From: Martinezella miluonensis
Lineage (GTDB): Bacteria; Pseudomonadota; Alphaproteobacteria; Rhizobiales; Rhizobiaceae
DNA length: 64,000 nucleotides
Assembly: GCF_900094545.1 (NCBI RefSeq)
Contig: NZ_FMAH01000015.1
Location: 45,263 to 109,262, forward strand
Direction: 5' to 3'
Shown piece after piece: positions 19,020 to 26,514 of the stretch (position 1 is its first letter; every line of letters starts with the position of its first letter). The notes below the pieces were generated by a model. That model was not told where the DNA came from and did not search any database. It worked only from the letters and a program-made list of their open reading frames with translations. The translations under genes and the position numbers were made by a program.

Positions 19020-19853
19020 TCAGTGCTGCCCGGCCGGCTTCCAGCGGATCATCTTCGCCTCTGCGACCGACACGATGAAAAAGAGGATCACGGCCAGCAG
19101 CGCGGCAATGACAACCGTTGCGTAGAGAAGCGGCGAGCGGAAATTATAAGTCGCCTCGATGATGAGTGCGCCAAGCCCAAAGCTGGAGCCGATCCATTCC
19201 GCCACGATCGCCCCCATGACGCTGCTGGTCGCGGCGATCTTCAAGGCGGCGAACAGGAACGGCAGCGAGCTTGGAAGGCGAACCTTCCAGAGGATCTCGG
19301 AGTTGCTGGCCGAAAGCACGCGCATCAGATCGAGCATGGCAGGGCTGGCGGAGCGAAGTCCCTGGACCATGTTGACCAGTGTCGGGAAGAAGCAGATGAG
19401 GCCGGCGATGATGATCTTCGGGGCGACGCCGTTGCCGAAGATCAGGACGAGGATCGGCGCAAGTGCAATGATCGGGATCGCTTTGACGAAGACGGCAATC
19501 GGATAGAAGGCTCTCTCCGCCGTGGCGCTGTGGACGAACCAGATTGCCAGGAGGATGGCGACGAGATTGCCGCAGATAAAGCCGAGAACGGCCTCGAGCA
19601 CCGTCGGCAGGAAGTTGCGCGTCAGTGTCGCGGCATTGTCGCGAAAGGCATAGAGGACGTCGAACGGGCTCGGCGCCATGAAGGTCGGGATTTTGAAGAT
19701 CCAGATGACCCCCTGCCACAGCACGATGCAGCCGAGCGCTGCAAGGATCGCCGGCATATGCGAGGAAAGAACGCCGACGGTTGCGTCGAGGATGGCGACC
19801 TTGCGCGGTGCCTTGGAGATACGGCCGATGTCGGAGTGCACGGCGTTGCTCAT
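19020..19853 (-). CDS. ABC transporter permease (SsuC/TauC/ThiX type)
   Basis: A 277-residue inner-membrane permease with about six hydrophobic segments and the EAA loop typical of nitrate/sulfonate/taurine-type importers (LMRVLSASNSEILWKVRLPSSLP). The ATG at 19853 overlaps the ATPase stop (ATGA) and follows GGAGG; the open frame allows two more codons upstream. It pairs with the ATPase and the Tat-exported binding protein next to it. The class imports small organic acids, pyrimidine or thiamine precursors and sulfonates, so the substrate stays open. Confidence 0.9.
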   Translation of the reverse strand: MSNAVHSDIGRISKAPRKVAILDATVGVLSSHMPAILAALGCIVLWQGVIWIFKIPTFMAPSPFDVLYAFRDNAATLTRNFLPTVLEAVLGFICGNLVAILLAIWFVHSATAERAFYPIAVFVKAIPIIALAPILVLIFGNGVAPKIIIAGLICFFPTLVNMVQGLRSASPAMLDLMRVLSASNSEILWKVRLPSSLPFLFAALKIAATSSVMGAIVAEWIGSSFGLGALIIEATYNFRSPLLYATVVIAALLAVILFFIVSVAEAKMIRWKPAGQH

Positions 19854-20677
19854 ATACATTCCTCCAGCAGCTTGCGCAGATGCGCGGTGACCTTGATGAA
19901 GTCGACCGTGTCGCGCATCGCAAGCGCGCGGGGATAGGGGAGGTCGACCTTCATGAATTCCTTCACCCTGCCGGGGTGGGCCTGCAGCATCAGCACCTGC
20001 TCGCCGAGGAAGACTGCCTCGGGGATGGAATGGGTGACGAAAACGATGGTCGTGCCGGTTTCGCGCCAGATGCGCAGCAGCTCCTCGTTGAGCTTGTCGC
20101 GGGTGATTTCGTCCAGGGCGCCGAAGGGCTCGTCCATCAGCAGGATGCGCGGCTTGGTCACCAGGGCGCGGGCGATGGCGACACGCTGGCGCATGCCGCC
20201 CGACAATTCGTGCGGCAGGGCGTTCTCGCGCCCATTCAGGCCGACAAGAGCGAGCAACTTCATGGGATCGGCATAGGAGCTCTTGTCATGACGGCCCACT
20301 TCCAGCGGCAGGCGGACATTGTCGATGACGCTGCGCCACGGCAATAGCGTCGCCTCTTGGAAGACGAAGGTGAAGTCGCGGCCCTCGCGCGCCTGGCGCG
20401 GTGGGCGTCCGAAAACCGAAACCGAGCCGTCGCTGATATGGACAAGATCGGCGATGCAGCGCAGCAAGGTCGACTTGCCGCAGCCGGACGGCCCGAGCAT
20501 GGTGACGAACGAGCCTTCCGGAATATCGACAGAGACATTGGACAGGGCGGTGAATTCATTGCCCTTGTCGCCGAAGCGGATGTCGAGATCGCGGATGGAA
20601 ACGGCAAGCCCTGCCGTTTCGGCTGCCGGTAGCGGCTGCGGCTGCTTGGTGGTGGCGGCGCTCATCATGACGTTCAC
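19850..20677 (-). CDS. ABC transporter ATP-binding protein (SsuB/TauB/ThiZ type)
   Basis: A 275-residue ATPase driving the adjacent permease. Walker A is GPSGCGKST, the signature is LSGGMRQRVAIARAL, Walker B is ILLMDEPFGALD, and the switch histidine lies in VFVTHS. The QEATLLPW Q-loop is typical of the nitrate/taurine importer branch. The frame opens with GTG 20677 overlapping the binding-protein stop; ATG codons at 20668 and 20665 are alternative starts. The downstream permease start overlaps its stop. Confidence 0.92.
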   Translation of the reverse strand: MNVMMSAATTKQPQPLPAAETAGLAVSIRDLDIRFGDKGNEFTALSNVSVDIPEGSFVTMLGPSGCGKSTLLRCIADLVHISDGSVSVFGRPPRQAREGRDFTFVFQEATLLPWRSVIDNVRLPLEVGRHDKSSYADPMKLLALVGLNGRENALPHELSGGMRQRVAIARALVTKPRILLMDEPFGALDEITRDKLNEELLRIWRETGTTIVFVTHSIPEAVFLGEQVLMLQAHPGRVKEFMKVDLPYPRALAMRDTVDFIKVTAHLRKLLEECI

Positions 20678-21708
20678 CCGATCTGCTTGCGGATTTCGGT
20701 TGTCGCGTCGAGGATGGCCATGGTGGCGACGTCATCGACCGTCGGGGTGGTGCCTGTGAACTGCTTGAGATCGGCATAGGCCTTGATCTGGGCGACCCAA
20801 TTGTCCTTGTTCATCGCCCCCCAGCCGGTCTGCTTGGTGCTGTCGCCGAAGGAGAAGTCGATGACCGAGTGGACTGCCTCGAGCTCGCTCGCCTTGTCGA
20901 GATTGGGATAGGCCTCGACCAGCATTTCGACGGCTTCTTCCGGATGGTCGCGAACATAGCCCCAGCCCTTGGCGGCAGCCGTGGTGAAGCGCACCAGCAC
21001 GTCGGAATGTTTGTCGAGCTGTTCGTCGGTCGTGTAGTAGACGTTGGCGTAGAGCTGCAGGCCGGCATCCCACAGCATCATGTCGACGCGCTCGCCGCCC
21101 AAGACCTTCAGCGCATTGGTGTTCGTCACCCAGCCCGTCACGGCATCGGCCTGACCGGTGATCAACTGGTTCATGTCGGAACCCATGTTGACCATCTTCA
21201 CCTTGTCTTCCGGAATGCCATTCTGGGCCAACAAGGCGCGCAGCAGGATGAAGGCGGTCGGCTGCGTGGCGATCGTCTTGCCGATCATATCCTTCGGCTC
21301 GCGGATCGGTGCCTTCTTCAGGGAGAAATATGTAAAAGGATGCTTACGATATCCGGCAAGAAACGCCTTGACTGGCATGCCGGCCGAGCGGGCGAGCATG
21401 ACAGAGGGGCTTGAGGAGATCTGCCCGATGGTGGATTGGCCGGCAGCAACACCGGCGACGCCATCCACATTCGGGCCGCCCGGCACGATGGTAAGATTGA
21501 TGCCCTGTTCGGTAAAGAAGCCTTTCTTCTGGGCCGCGACCTCGCCAATCAGGCCGTTTGAGGCAAGCCAGCCGAGCTGCATGCGGACTTCGGCGACATC
21601 GGCTGCTTTGCCAGCGCGAATGCCGACAAAAGTCTGGGTCGCAGCGAGACCTCCGACCAAAGCAGCATTGGACAGGAAACGGCGACGATTCATCATGAAT
21701 TGAGACAT
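20674..21708 (-). CDS. ABC transporter substrate-binding protein with Tat signal (NMT1/THI5/SsuA-like)
   Basis: A 344-residue periplasmic binding protein. The N-terminus carries a twin-arginine motif (NRRRFLSNA) followed by a hydrophobic stretch and an A-x-A cleavage region, so it is probably exported folded. The mature part begins VRMQLGWLASNG and contains LTIVPGGPNVDG and IGKTIATQPTAF, characteristic of the NMT1/THI5-like group that binds pyrimidines, sulfonates or aromatic acids. It is the first gene of an eight-gene minus-strand operon ending at 13341. The ATG at 21708 has GGGGAA upstream. Confidence 0.9.
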   Translation of the reverse strand: MSQFMMNRRRFLSNAALVGGLAATQTFVGIRAGKAADVAEVRMQLGWLASNGLIGEVAAQKKGFFTEQGINLTIVPGGPNVDGVAGVAAGQSTIGQISSSPSVMLARSAGMPVKAFLAGYRKHPFTYFSLKKAPIREPKDMIGKTIATQPTAFILLRALLAQNGIPEDKVKMVNMGSDMNQLITGQADAVTGWVTNTNALKVLGGERVDMMLWDAGLQLYANVYYTTDEQLDKHSDVLVRFTTAAAKGWGYVRDHPEEAVEMLVEAYPNLDKASELEAVHSVIDFSFGDSTKQTGWGAMNKDNWVAQIKAYADLKQFTGTTPTVDDVATMAILDATTEIRKQIG

Positions 21709-22072
21709 GCTGATAGTTCCCCTATTGATTGGGCGATCGGACTTTTCGTCTCGTTATCCACCAATGCAAGGATGATGGGGGAATTTAGTGTTCTAATAAA
21801 GAACAATTATGCGCATTGTCGGTTGCCAAAAAGGCAACGGTACGCAGGGTTCATTGCGGTCGATGCGGGAGGCTTATCCTTCGGCCGTGCGCCCCAGGCG
21901 AACATGCCGGGTGTCGAGTACGTTCGCACAAGGGCCGAAACAATCGGGTGGAGAACTCGCATCTGACGCTGCGATGACGGGAGCCTGGTATGATGCAGCA
22001 GTTCAAGTCGGCGCGACAATGCCAGCGCTTCGCCTCCATACAGTTCCGATTTCCAATCTATTCCATTGTCGA
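21709..22072. other. Intergenic promoter region of the catabolic operon
   Basis: A 364-bp gap between the binding-protein start and the end of the WYL regulator gene. It holds the promoter of the minus-strand operon and the inverted repeat listed at 21789-21805. Open frames crossing it show no recognisable content. Confidence 0.5.
21789..21805. promoter_or_regulatory. Inverted repeat, LysR-box-like
   Basis: TGTTCT and AGAACA are perfect 6-bp arms around a 5-bp AT-rich centre, about 80 bp upstream of the operon start at 21708. The inner part fits the T-N11-A pattern of LysR-type boxes, and the operon encodes its own LysR protein. Assignment to that regulator is inferred. Confidence 0.55.
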
Positions 22073-22789
22073 TCAGTCGGAGGTGGAGCGCTTCGATCGC
22101 TGGAGGCTAGCCTCCCGCCAGGCCGACCAGCGACGGCGCAGCTCGCCCGGCCGGAGGCCATGCCCTTCGTCGAGCATATCGGCCGCGAGAATCCGGTCCG
22201 TACGGAAATGCCGAAAGCCCTGGCGTAATTCACACCACGCCACCAGAATTCGGTTGGTGTCCGAATAGCCGAGGATAACGGGCCACACGGTCCGTGCGGT
22301 TTCTTCGCCCGCGTCTGAGCGGTAACTCAGCCGAAGCTTGCGTCCCTCGCGCACCGCAGCGCGGAGCATCGCCGGGTCGATGTTCTCCTCTTCGTGGCCC
22401 TGGACCACCGGTTTGGCGCCGACGCTCGGCTCTACAATGTAAGGACGCAGGTGTTTGGGAACCACCGCAGCGATCTTCGCCACGACATCGCGGGCGGCGT
22501 TGGAGAGGGTCTTGTCCGAGCGGCCAGCAACCCATTGTGCTCCGAGCATCACCGCCTCGATCTCTTCCGGCGTCAGCATGAGCGGCGGCATTTCGTAGTC
22601 GGATGAGAGGAGATATCCGAAGCCTGCTTCACCCTCGATCGGAACCCGTTGGCTCATGAGATCGGCGATATCGCGATAGACTGTGCGCTTCGAGACTTCG
22701 AGCTCTTCCGCAAGCGCGGCGGCGGTCACCGGTCTGCTCGACCGGCGCAGGATTTGGATGATCTGAAACAATCGGTCGGCGCGGCGCAT
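22073..22789 (-). CDS. WYL-domain transcriptional regulator (YafY / HTH_11 type)
   Basis: A 238-residue regulator. The N-terminal winged helix (MRRADRLFQIIQIL, then VSKRTVYRDIADL) is of the HTH_11 type. The C-terminal part contains the WYL-like segment RKLRLSYRSDAGEETARTVWPV with a following ILVAWCELRQGFRHFRTDRI. The start at MRRADRLF (22789) is preferred because homologues of this family begin there; the frame continues upstream through the palindrome. It is divergent from a VOC-family gene, and such pairs usually form a regulator/target set. Confidence 0.9.
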   Translation of the reverse strand: MRRADRLFQIIQILRRSSRPVTAAALAEELEVSKRTVYRDIADLMSQRVPIEGEAGFGYLLSSDYEMPPLMLTPEEIEAVMLGAQWVAGRSDKTLSNAARDVVAKIAAVVPKHLRPYIVEPSVGAKPVVQGHEEENIDPAMLRAAVREGRKLRLSYRSDAGEETARTVWPVILGYSDTNRILVAWCELRQGFRHFRTDRILAADMLDEGHGLRPGELRRRWSAWREASLQRSKRSTSD

Positions 22790-22800
22790 TCTTACTGACT

Positions 22801-22826
22801 CCTGCTGCCAGTATGGTGGCAGCAGG
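22801..22826. promoter_or_regulatory. Perfect 10+10 bp palindrome between WYL regulator and VOC gene
   Basis: The arms CCTGCTGCCA and TGGCAGCAGG flank a 6-bp centre. The site sits 11 bp upstream of the regulator start and about 60 bp upstream of the VOC gene, the expected place for an operator acting on both divergent promoters. Confidence 0.75.
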
Positions 22827-22887
22827 CCCATGCCACAAGAGTCTTCGAGGCGCCGACAATCCTTCGGGCCTCTTGAAGGAGTAACCG

Positions 22888-23286
22888 ATGAAATTAGCTT
22901 CCACGCGTCTGATCGCTGCCGACATCAAGAAGGTCGTCAGCTTTTACGAGATGGTCACGGGCCAGACGGCCGAGTGGCTGGCGCCAGTCTTTGCAGAGAT
23001 CGTCACTCCCGCGGCAACGCTGGCCATCGGAAGCACCGAGACTGTCGCTCTGTTCAGGGAGGGCAGCGCCGAACCCCGTGCCAATCGATCGATCATCCTT
23101 GAATTCCAAGTCGATGATGTCGACACCGATTTCGCCCGATTAAAGGGTGAGGCGGAGGTTGTGCACGAGCCGAAAATGATGCCGTGGGGCAATAGAGCGG
23201 CGCAATTCCGCGATCCGGAGGGGACGCTCGTCAGCCTCTATACGCCTGTCACCGACAGCGCGAAACAACGCTTCGCAGGCCGCTGA
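22888..23286 (+). CDS. VOC-family protein (glyoxalase / bleomycin-resistance fold)
   Basis: A 132-residue small cytoplasmic protein with the two beta-alpha-beta-beta-beta halves of the vicinal-oxygen-chelate fold. RLIAADIKKVVSFYE opens the first half, and EFQVDDVDTDFARLKGE with AAQFRDPEGTLVSLYTPV forms the second. Members include glyoxalases, dioxygenases and resistance proteins; the sequence does not settle the substrate. The ATG at 22888 has GGAG at good spacing. Divergence from the WYL regulator suggests induction by a small molecule. Confidence 0.88.
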   Translation: MKLASTRLIAADIKKVVSFYEMVTGQTAEWLAPVFAEIVTPAATLAIGSTETVALFREGSAEPRANRSIILEFQVDDVDTDFARLKGEAEVVHEPKMMPWGNRAAQFRDPEGTLVSLYTPVTDSAKQRFAGR

Positions 23287-23696
23287 CGGTTGAGCGTCCT
23301 CGCAGAAACGTGCGGGGGCGTCCCCTCGGCAAACAGCCGCCTGTTTCGTATCACGCTTATGTAGAGTCCCGAATTTTGGAGCCTCCTTCAAGCAAAGCTG
23401 CCTCTGATATCGCACCGCCTCAGCGACGTCCCGCCTTGAATTGGTGGTGAAAGGTCGAAGGCCCATTTGTGCAATCACCGCTGGGGCAGCGAACCGGATG
23501 GACCCCGAGAGTCGCGCCGGCAGGTGCCATCCGATTTCAACATCCAGGGGAAATTTGGAGCGCCAGGTGAGCCCCCCATTATCAGATACAACGTATCTGT
23601 ACCTGTCGGCGCGTCGCCAAGAAATAAAGCTGATGCCTTGTTTCTTCCGGATTCTGTTGCTAGGGAGCCTGCCGTGGCTTGCAGGAGCCATGAAAT
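23287..23696. other. Intergenic region upstream of queC leader, no gene seen
   Basis: This 410-bp stretch has frames of up to about 180 codons on the minus strand, but none with a recognisable product or convincing start. It probably holds the queC promoter in its last 100 bp. Confidence 0.45.
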
Positions 23697-23728
23697 CCGG
23701 TCGCAGCCCACCCGGTCAAAACAAGGGA
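23697..23728 (+). promoter_or_regulatory. preQ1-I riboswitch-like leader of queCDE
   Basis: CCGG (23697-23700) and CCGG (23712-23715) can form the short P1 stem around a loop containing CGCAGCCCA. The A-rich tail that follows, TCAAAACAAGGGA (23716-23728), can fold back so that GGG pairs with CCC of the loop, as in the preQ1-I pseudoknot. The GGG is also the Shine-Dalgarno of queC, whose ATG is 9 bases further on, so ligand binding would block translation. The match to the preQ1-I pattern is from memory; an Rfam RF00522 search would settle it. Confidence 0.75.
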
Positions 23729-23737
23729 TCCTGAATT

Positions 23738-24448
23738 ATGAAGACTATCGTCGTCTGCTCCGGCGGATTGGACTCTGTTTCGCTCGCCCATAAGGTCGCG
23801 GCAGAACATCGGCTTATAGGCCTCGTCTCCTTCGACTATGGCCAGCGGCATCGCAAGGAAGTGGAATTCGCCGCAGCCTGCGCCAAACGGCTCGGCGTGC
23901 CGCATCAGATCATCGACATAACAGCCATTGGCAGGCATCTGACCGGATCGGCACTGACCGACAATGTCGATGTGCCTGATGGACACTATGCCGAGGAAAC
24001 CATGAAGGCGACCGTCGTGCCGAACCGCAACGCGATCATGCTGGCGATCGCCTTCGGGCTTGCGGCTGCGCAGAAGGCGGATGCGGTCGCCGTTGCCGTT
24101 CATGGCGGCGATCATTTCATCTATCCCGATTGTCGTCCCGGCTTCATCGACGCCTTCCAGCAGATGCAGAACCATGCGCTCGACGGCTATGCCAGCGTTT
24201 CGCTCTATGCGCCCTATGTGACGGTCTCGAAGGCGGACATCGTCACCGACGGCGCTCGGCACCGAACCCCCTTTGCCGAAACCTGGTCCTGCTACAAGGG
24301 CGGTGAGCGCCATTGCGGCCGCTGCGGCACCTGCGTCGAGCGGCGCGAAGCATTCCACCTCGCCGGTGTCGAAGATCCTACCGATTACGAGGATCCCGAT
24401 TTCTGGGTATCGGCGACATCAGGCTTTTCTGCCGAGGAGGTGAAGTGA
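23738..24448 (+). CDS. queC: 7-cyano-7-deazaguanine synthase QueC
   Basis: QueC converts 7-carboxy-7-deazaguanine to preQ0 using ATP and ammonia, in queuosine and 7-deazaguanine synthesis. The 236-residue protein has the ATP-pyrophosphatase loop SGGLDS at residues 8-13. The zinc-binding cysteine cluster CYKGGERHCGRCGTC lies near the C-terminus. It is the first gene of queCDE, with its stop overlapping the queD start by one base (TGATG). Expression is probably limited by preQ1 through the leader just upstream. Length is normal for the family. Confidence 0.97.
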   Translation: MKTIVVCSGGLDSVSLAHKVAAEHRLIGLVSFDYGQRHRKEVEFAAACAKRLGVPHQIIDITAIGRHLTGSALTDNVDVPDGHYAEETMKATVVPNRNAIMLAIAFGLAAAQKADAVAVAVHGGDHFIYPDCRPGFIDAFQQMQNHALDGYASVSLYAPYVTVSKADIVTDGARHRTPFAETWSCYKGGERHCGRCGTCVERREAFHLAGVEDPTDYEDPDFWVSATSGFSAEEVK

Positions 24449-24804
24449 TGTTCCGCATCACCAAGGAATTTCATTTCTCCGCCTCTCATCAGCTCTCGCA
24501 TCTGCCCGACGATCATCAATGCGCGCGCCTGCATGGGCATAATTACATCGTCGTGGTGGAGCTTTCGGCGGCCGAACTCGATGGGAACGGCTTTGTGCGT
24601 GACTATCACGAGCTTCAGCCGTTGAAGCGCTACATCGACGATGAGTTCGACCACCGCCATCTCAATGATGTCCTCGGCCACGATCGCGTTACCTCGGAGT
24701 GTCTCGCCAAGCATTTCTACGACTGGTGCAAGGTGCGATTGCCGGAGACATCAGCCGTGCGCGTCAGTGAGACGCCAAAGACATGGGCGGAATACCGGCC
24801 ATGA
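24448..24804 (+). CDS. queD: 6-carboxy-5,6,7,8-tetrahydropterin synthase QueD
   Basis: QueD makes 6-carboxytetrahydropterin from dihydroneopterin triphosphate, the first committed step toward preQ0. The 118-residue protein shows the zinc histidines His14, His29 and His31 (SASHQL, RLHGHNY) and the catalytic Cys25. The ATG at 24448 is chosen because it overlaps the queC stop and the preceding GAGG fits as a ribosome-binding site; the frame continues upstream inside queC. Its stop overlaps the queE start (ATGA). Confidence 0.96.
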   Translation: MFRITKEFHFSASHQLSHLPDDHQCARLHGHNYIVVVELSAAELDGNGFVRDYHELQPLKRYIDDEFDHRHLNDVLGHDRVTSECLAKHFYDWCKVRLPETSAVRVSETPKTWAEYRP

Positions 24805-25529
24805 GTGAAGCGCGCATTCGCGTTAGCGAGATCTTTGGGCCGACGATCCAGGGCGAGGGGATCTTGATCGGCCTTCCCACGATTTTCGTGCGCACTGGCG
24901 GCTGCGATTACCGCTGCTCCTGGTGCGATACGCTGCATGCGGTCGACAGTGACTACCGCGATCAGTGGCAGCCGATGTCCGTCGACGAGATCTGGCAGGA
25001 GGTGACGCGGCTCTCCGGCGGCAAGCCGCTGACGATTTCGCTCTCGGGCGGCAATCCCGCGATCCAGCCTCTCGGTCCGCTGATCGCGCGCGGTCATACG
25101 GAAGGCTACCGTTTTGCGCTGGAAACGCAGGGAAGCGTGGCCAAGGAATGGTTCGCGGAACTTGATGTGCTGGTGCTGAGCCCGAAGCCGCCTTCGAGCG
25201 GTATGGCGACGAGCTGGGCTGATTTCGATGACTGTCTGCGCATGGCAGGCGGTAAGCCGCAGATCGCGCTGAAGATCGTCGTATTCGACGATGTTGACTA
25301 TGCCTATGCGCGCGATGCCTCGTTGCGCTATCCCCATCTGCCACTTTATCTGCAGCCCGGCAATCATACGCCGCCACCTGCCGACGCGGACGATGCCCTT
25401 GTGGATATCGACGGCATTGTCGAACGCATGCGCTGGTTGGTCGACAAGGTCGGTGATGACAAATGGTTTGAGGCGAGAGTGCTGCCGCAACTGCATGTGC
25501 TTATCTGGGGAAACAAGCGCGGCGTTTGA
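24801..25529 (+). CDS. queE: 7-carboxy-7-deazaguanine synthase QueE (radical SAM)
   Basis: QueE is a radical S-adenosylmethionine enzyme that contracts carboxytetrahydropterin to 7-carboxy-7-deazaguanine. The 242-residue protein has the cluster motif C-x3-C-x2-C at Cys35, Cys39 and Cys42 ([12 protein letters not shown]) and the substrate segment [10 protein letters not shown] near the N-terminus. Start 24801 overlaps the queD stop (ATGA), so all three genes are translationally coupled. No queF is present in the window, so reduction to preQ1 must be encoded elsewhere. Confidence 0.96.
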   Translation: MSEARIRVSEIFGPTIQGEGILIGLPTIFVRTGGCDYRCSWCDTLHAVDSDYRDQWQPMSVDEIWQEVTRLSGGKPLTISLSGGNPAIQPLGPLIARGHTEGYRFALETQGSVAKEWFAELDVLVLSPKPPSSGMATSWADFDDCLRMAGGKPQIALKIVVFDDVDYAYARDASLRYPHLPLYLQPGNHTPPPADADDALVDIDGIVERMRWLVDKVGDDKWFEARVLPQLHVLIWGNKRGV

Positions 25530-25995
25530 GTGATTGCGAACGGGTTGCGTCGGTTCGCGCTTTCGGCAGAGACCTTGAGGTTGCGATTGACGGCCGGCGC
25601 AACAAGAGCCCGCCGCTGCCTCCTCGGCAGCAGCGCCTGACGGTCAATGAAGTGCGGCTTGCTGATCGTTTAAGCAACAATCAGGCCGGCGTCGCTGATA
25701 GCAATTTTTGTTGTCGAGCAGCCTAAATATTCACCGTTCAGGTATTCACCGCAGCGCTTTGCAGTCTGGCCGGTCGAAGTGGCAGAATAGTTTCTATTTT
25801 TTCTTGTATCGTTTTCAGCGCACGCGGTGAGTTTGCGAGTGACGCCAGGTCAGCGATTGTGATCAAAGTTGGATTGGTTGCAGCATAGCGATAGTCTGAT
25901 TGGGTACTGCCCGCAAAAGACTCTTACGCGTTCTTTCGATTTATTTTACATTAGGAATGTGATAGCTGGCATATAGTAATCCTGTGAGATTGAGA
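25530..25995. other. Intergenic region after queE, no gene seen
   Basis: A 466-bp stretch. The segment around 25610-25635 can form a GC-rich hairpin, but no T run follows. A short frame starting within the queE stop (25526-25726) has no support. The last 80 bp are AT-rich and probably carry the promoter of the small gene at 25996. Confidence 0.45.
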
Positions 25996-26196
25996 ATGGT
26001 AGAATTCAAATTTAGTGATCCGCCTCTGGGGAACGGCACAGATGAGATTTCAAGCGAGTGCCAACGTCAATTGCTGCCTATCGTCAATGAAATAGTTCGA
26101 GCCGCTGCTGCAGCTGGATGGAATGAGAAAGATGTGCTTCTGGCGATGGCGGACGTTGCATGGGATCTATATGAAAAGCGCCGAGGCGATCTTTAG
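25996..26196 (+). CDS. Small hypothetical protein, 66 residues
   Basis: An acidic-to-neutral small protein with a helical middle (IVNEIVRAAAAAGWNEKDVL) and a C-terminal AMADVAWDLYEKRR. The amphipathic pattern and clean AT-rich promoter-like upstream region suggest it is real. I do not recognise a characterised family. A GTG four codons upstream (25984) is an alternative start. It stands alone between queE and an AraC regulator. Confidence 0.6.
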   Translation: MVEFKFSDPPLGNGTDEISSECQRQLLPIVNEIVRAAAAAGWNEKDVLLAMADVAWDLYEKRRGDL

Positions 26197-26514
26197 CAGC
26201 CACAATGGCGCGACAATCGGTTTTTCTGCTTTTCGGCGCGCTAGGATTTAGCCTGAGAACAGCCCTCTGTTGAGGTGCGCGAGATGCCTTCATTCTGATG
26301 GGAATGTGATGCGCTCTGCCGGCTTACTCCTTTTTTTACCATACACATATCTCCCCTTCCAAACTCAGCTATTTGTACTATTTAATCTCGGACTATAGGC
26401 TGATTTGCGGCTGCGTTGAGCTGGCAGTGTTGGGAAATTGAGATCTCATGCGAAACTGAGATCTCGTCTGCTTGTTCGCGCTTACAGGATTTCGTTCGGG
26501 CGGGGCGATGAAGG
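26197..26514. other. Intergenic region upstream of the AraC gene
   Basis: A 318-bp, AT-rich gap. Apart from the repeated palindrome at 26439-26466 I see no gene or RNA. Confidence 0.5.
26439..26466. promoter_or_regulatory. Two TGAGATCTC sites 18 bp apart upstream of the AraC gene
   Basis: TGAGATCTCA (26439-26448) is a perfect 10-bp palindrome, and TGAGATCTCG (26457-26466) repeats nine of its bases 18 bp later, with AAA in front of each. The pair lies 49-76 bp upstream of the AraC start, a good place for an autoregulatory operator. Confidence 0.55.

Noticed and set aside
23140-23691. 183-codon minus-strand ORF between VOC gene and queC
   Set aside because: Overlaps the VOC gene end, has no family signature and would run through the queC promoter area.
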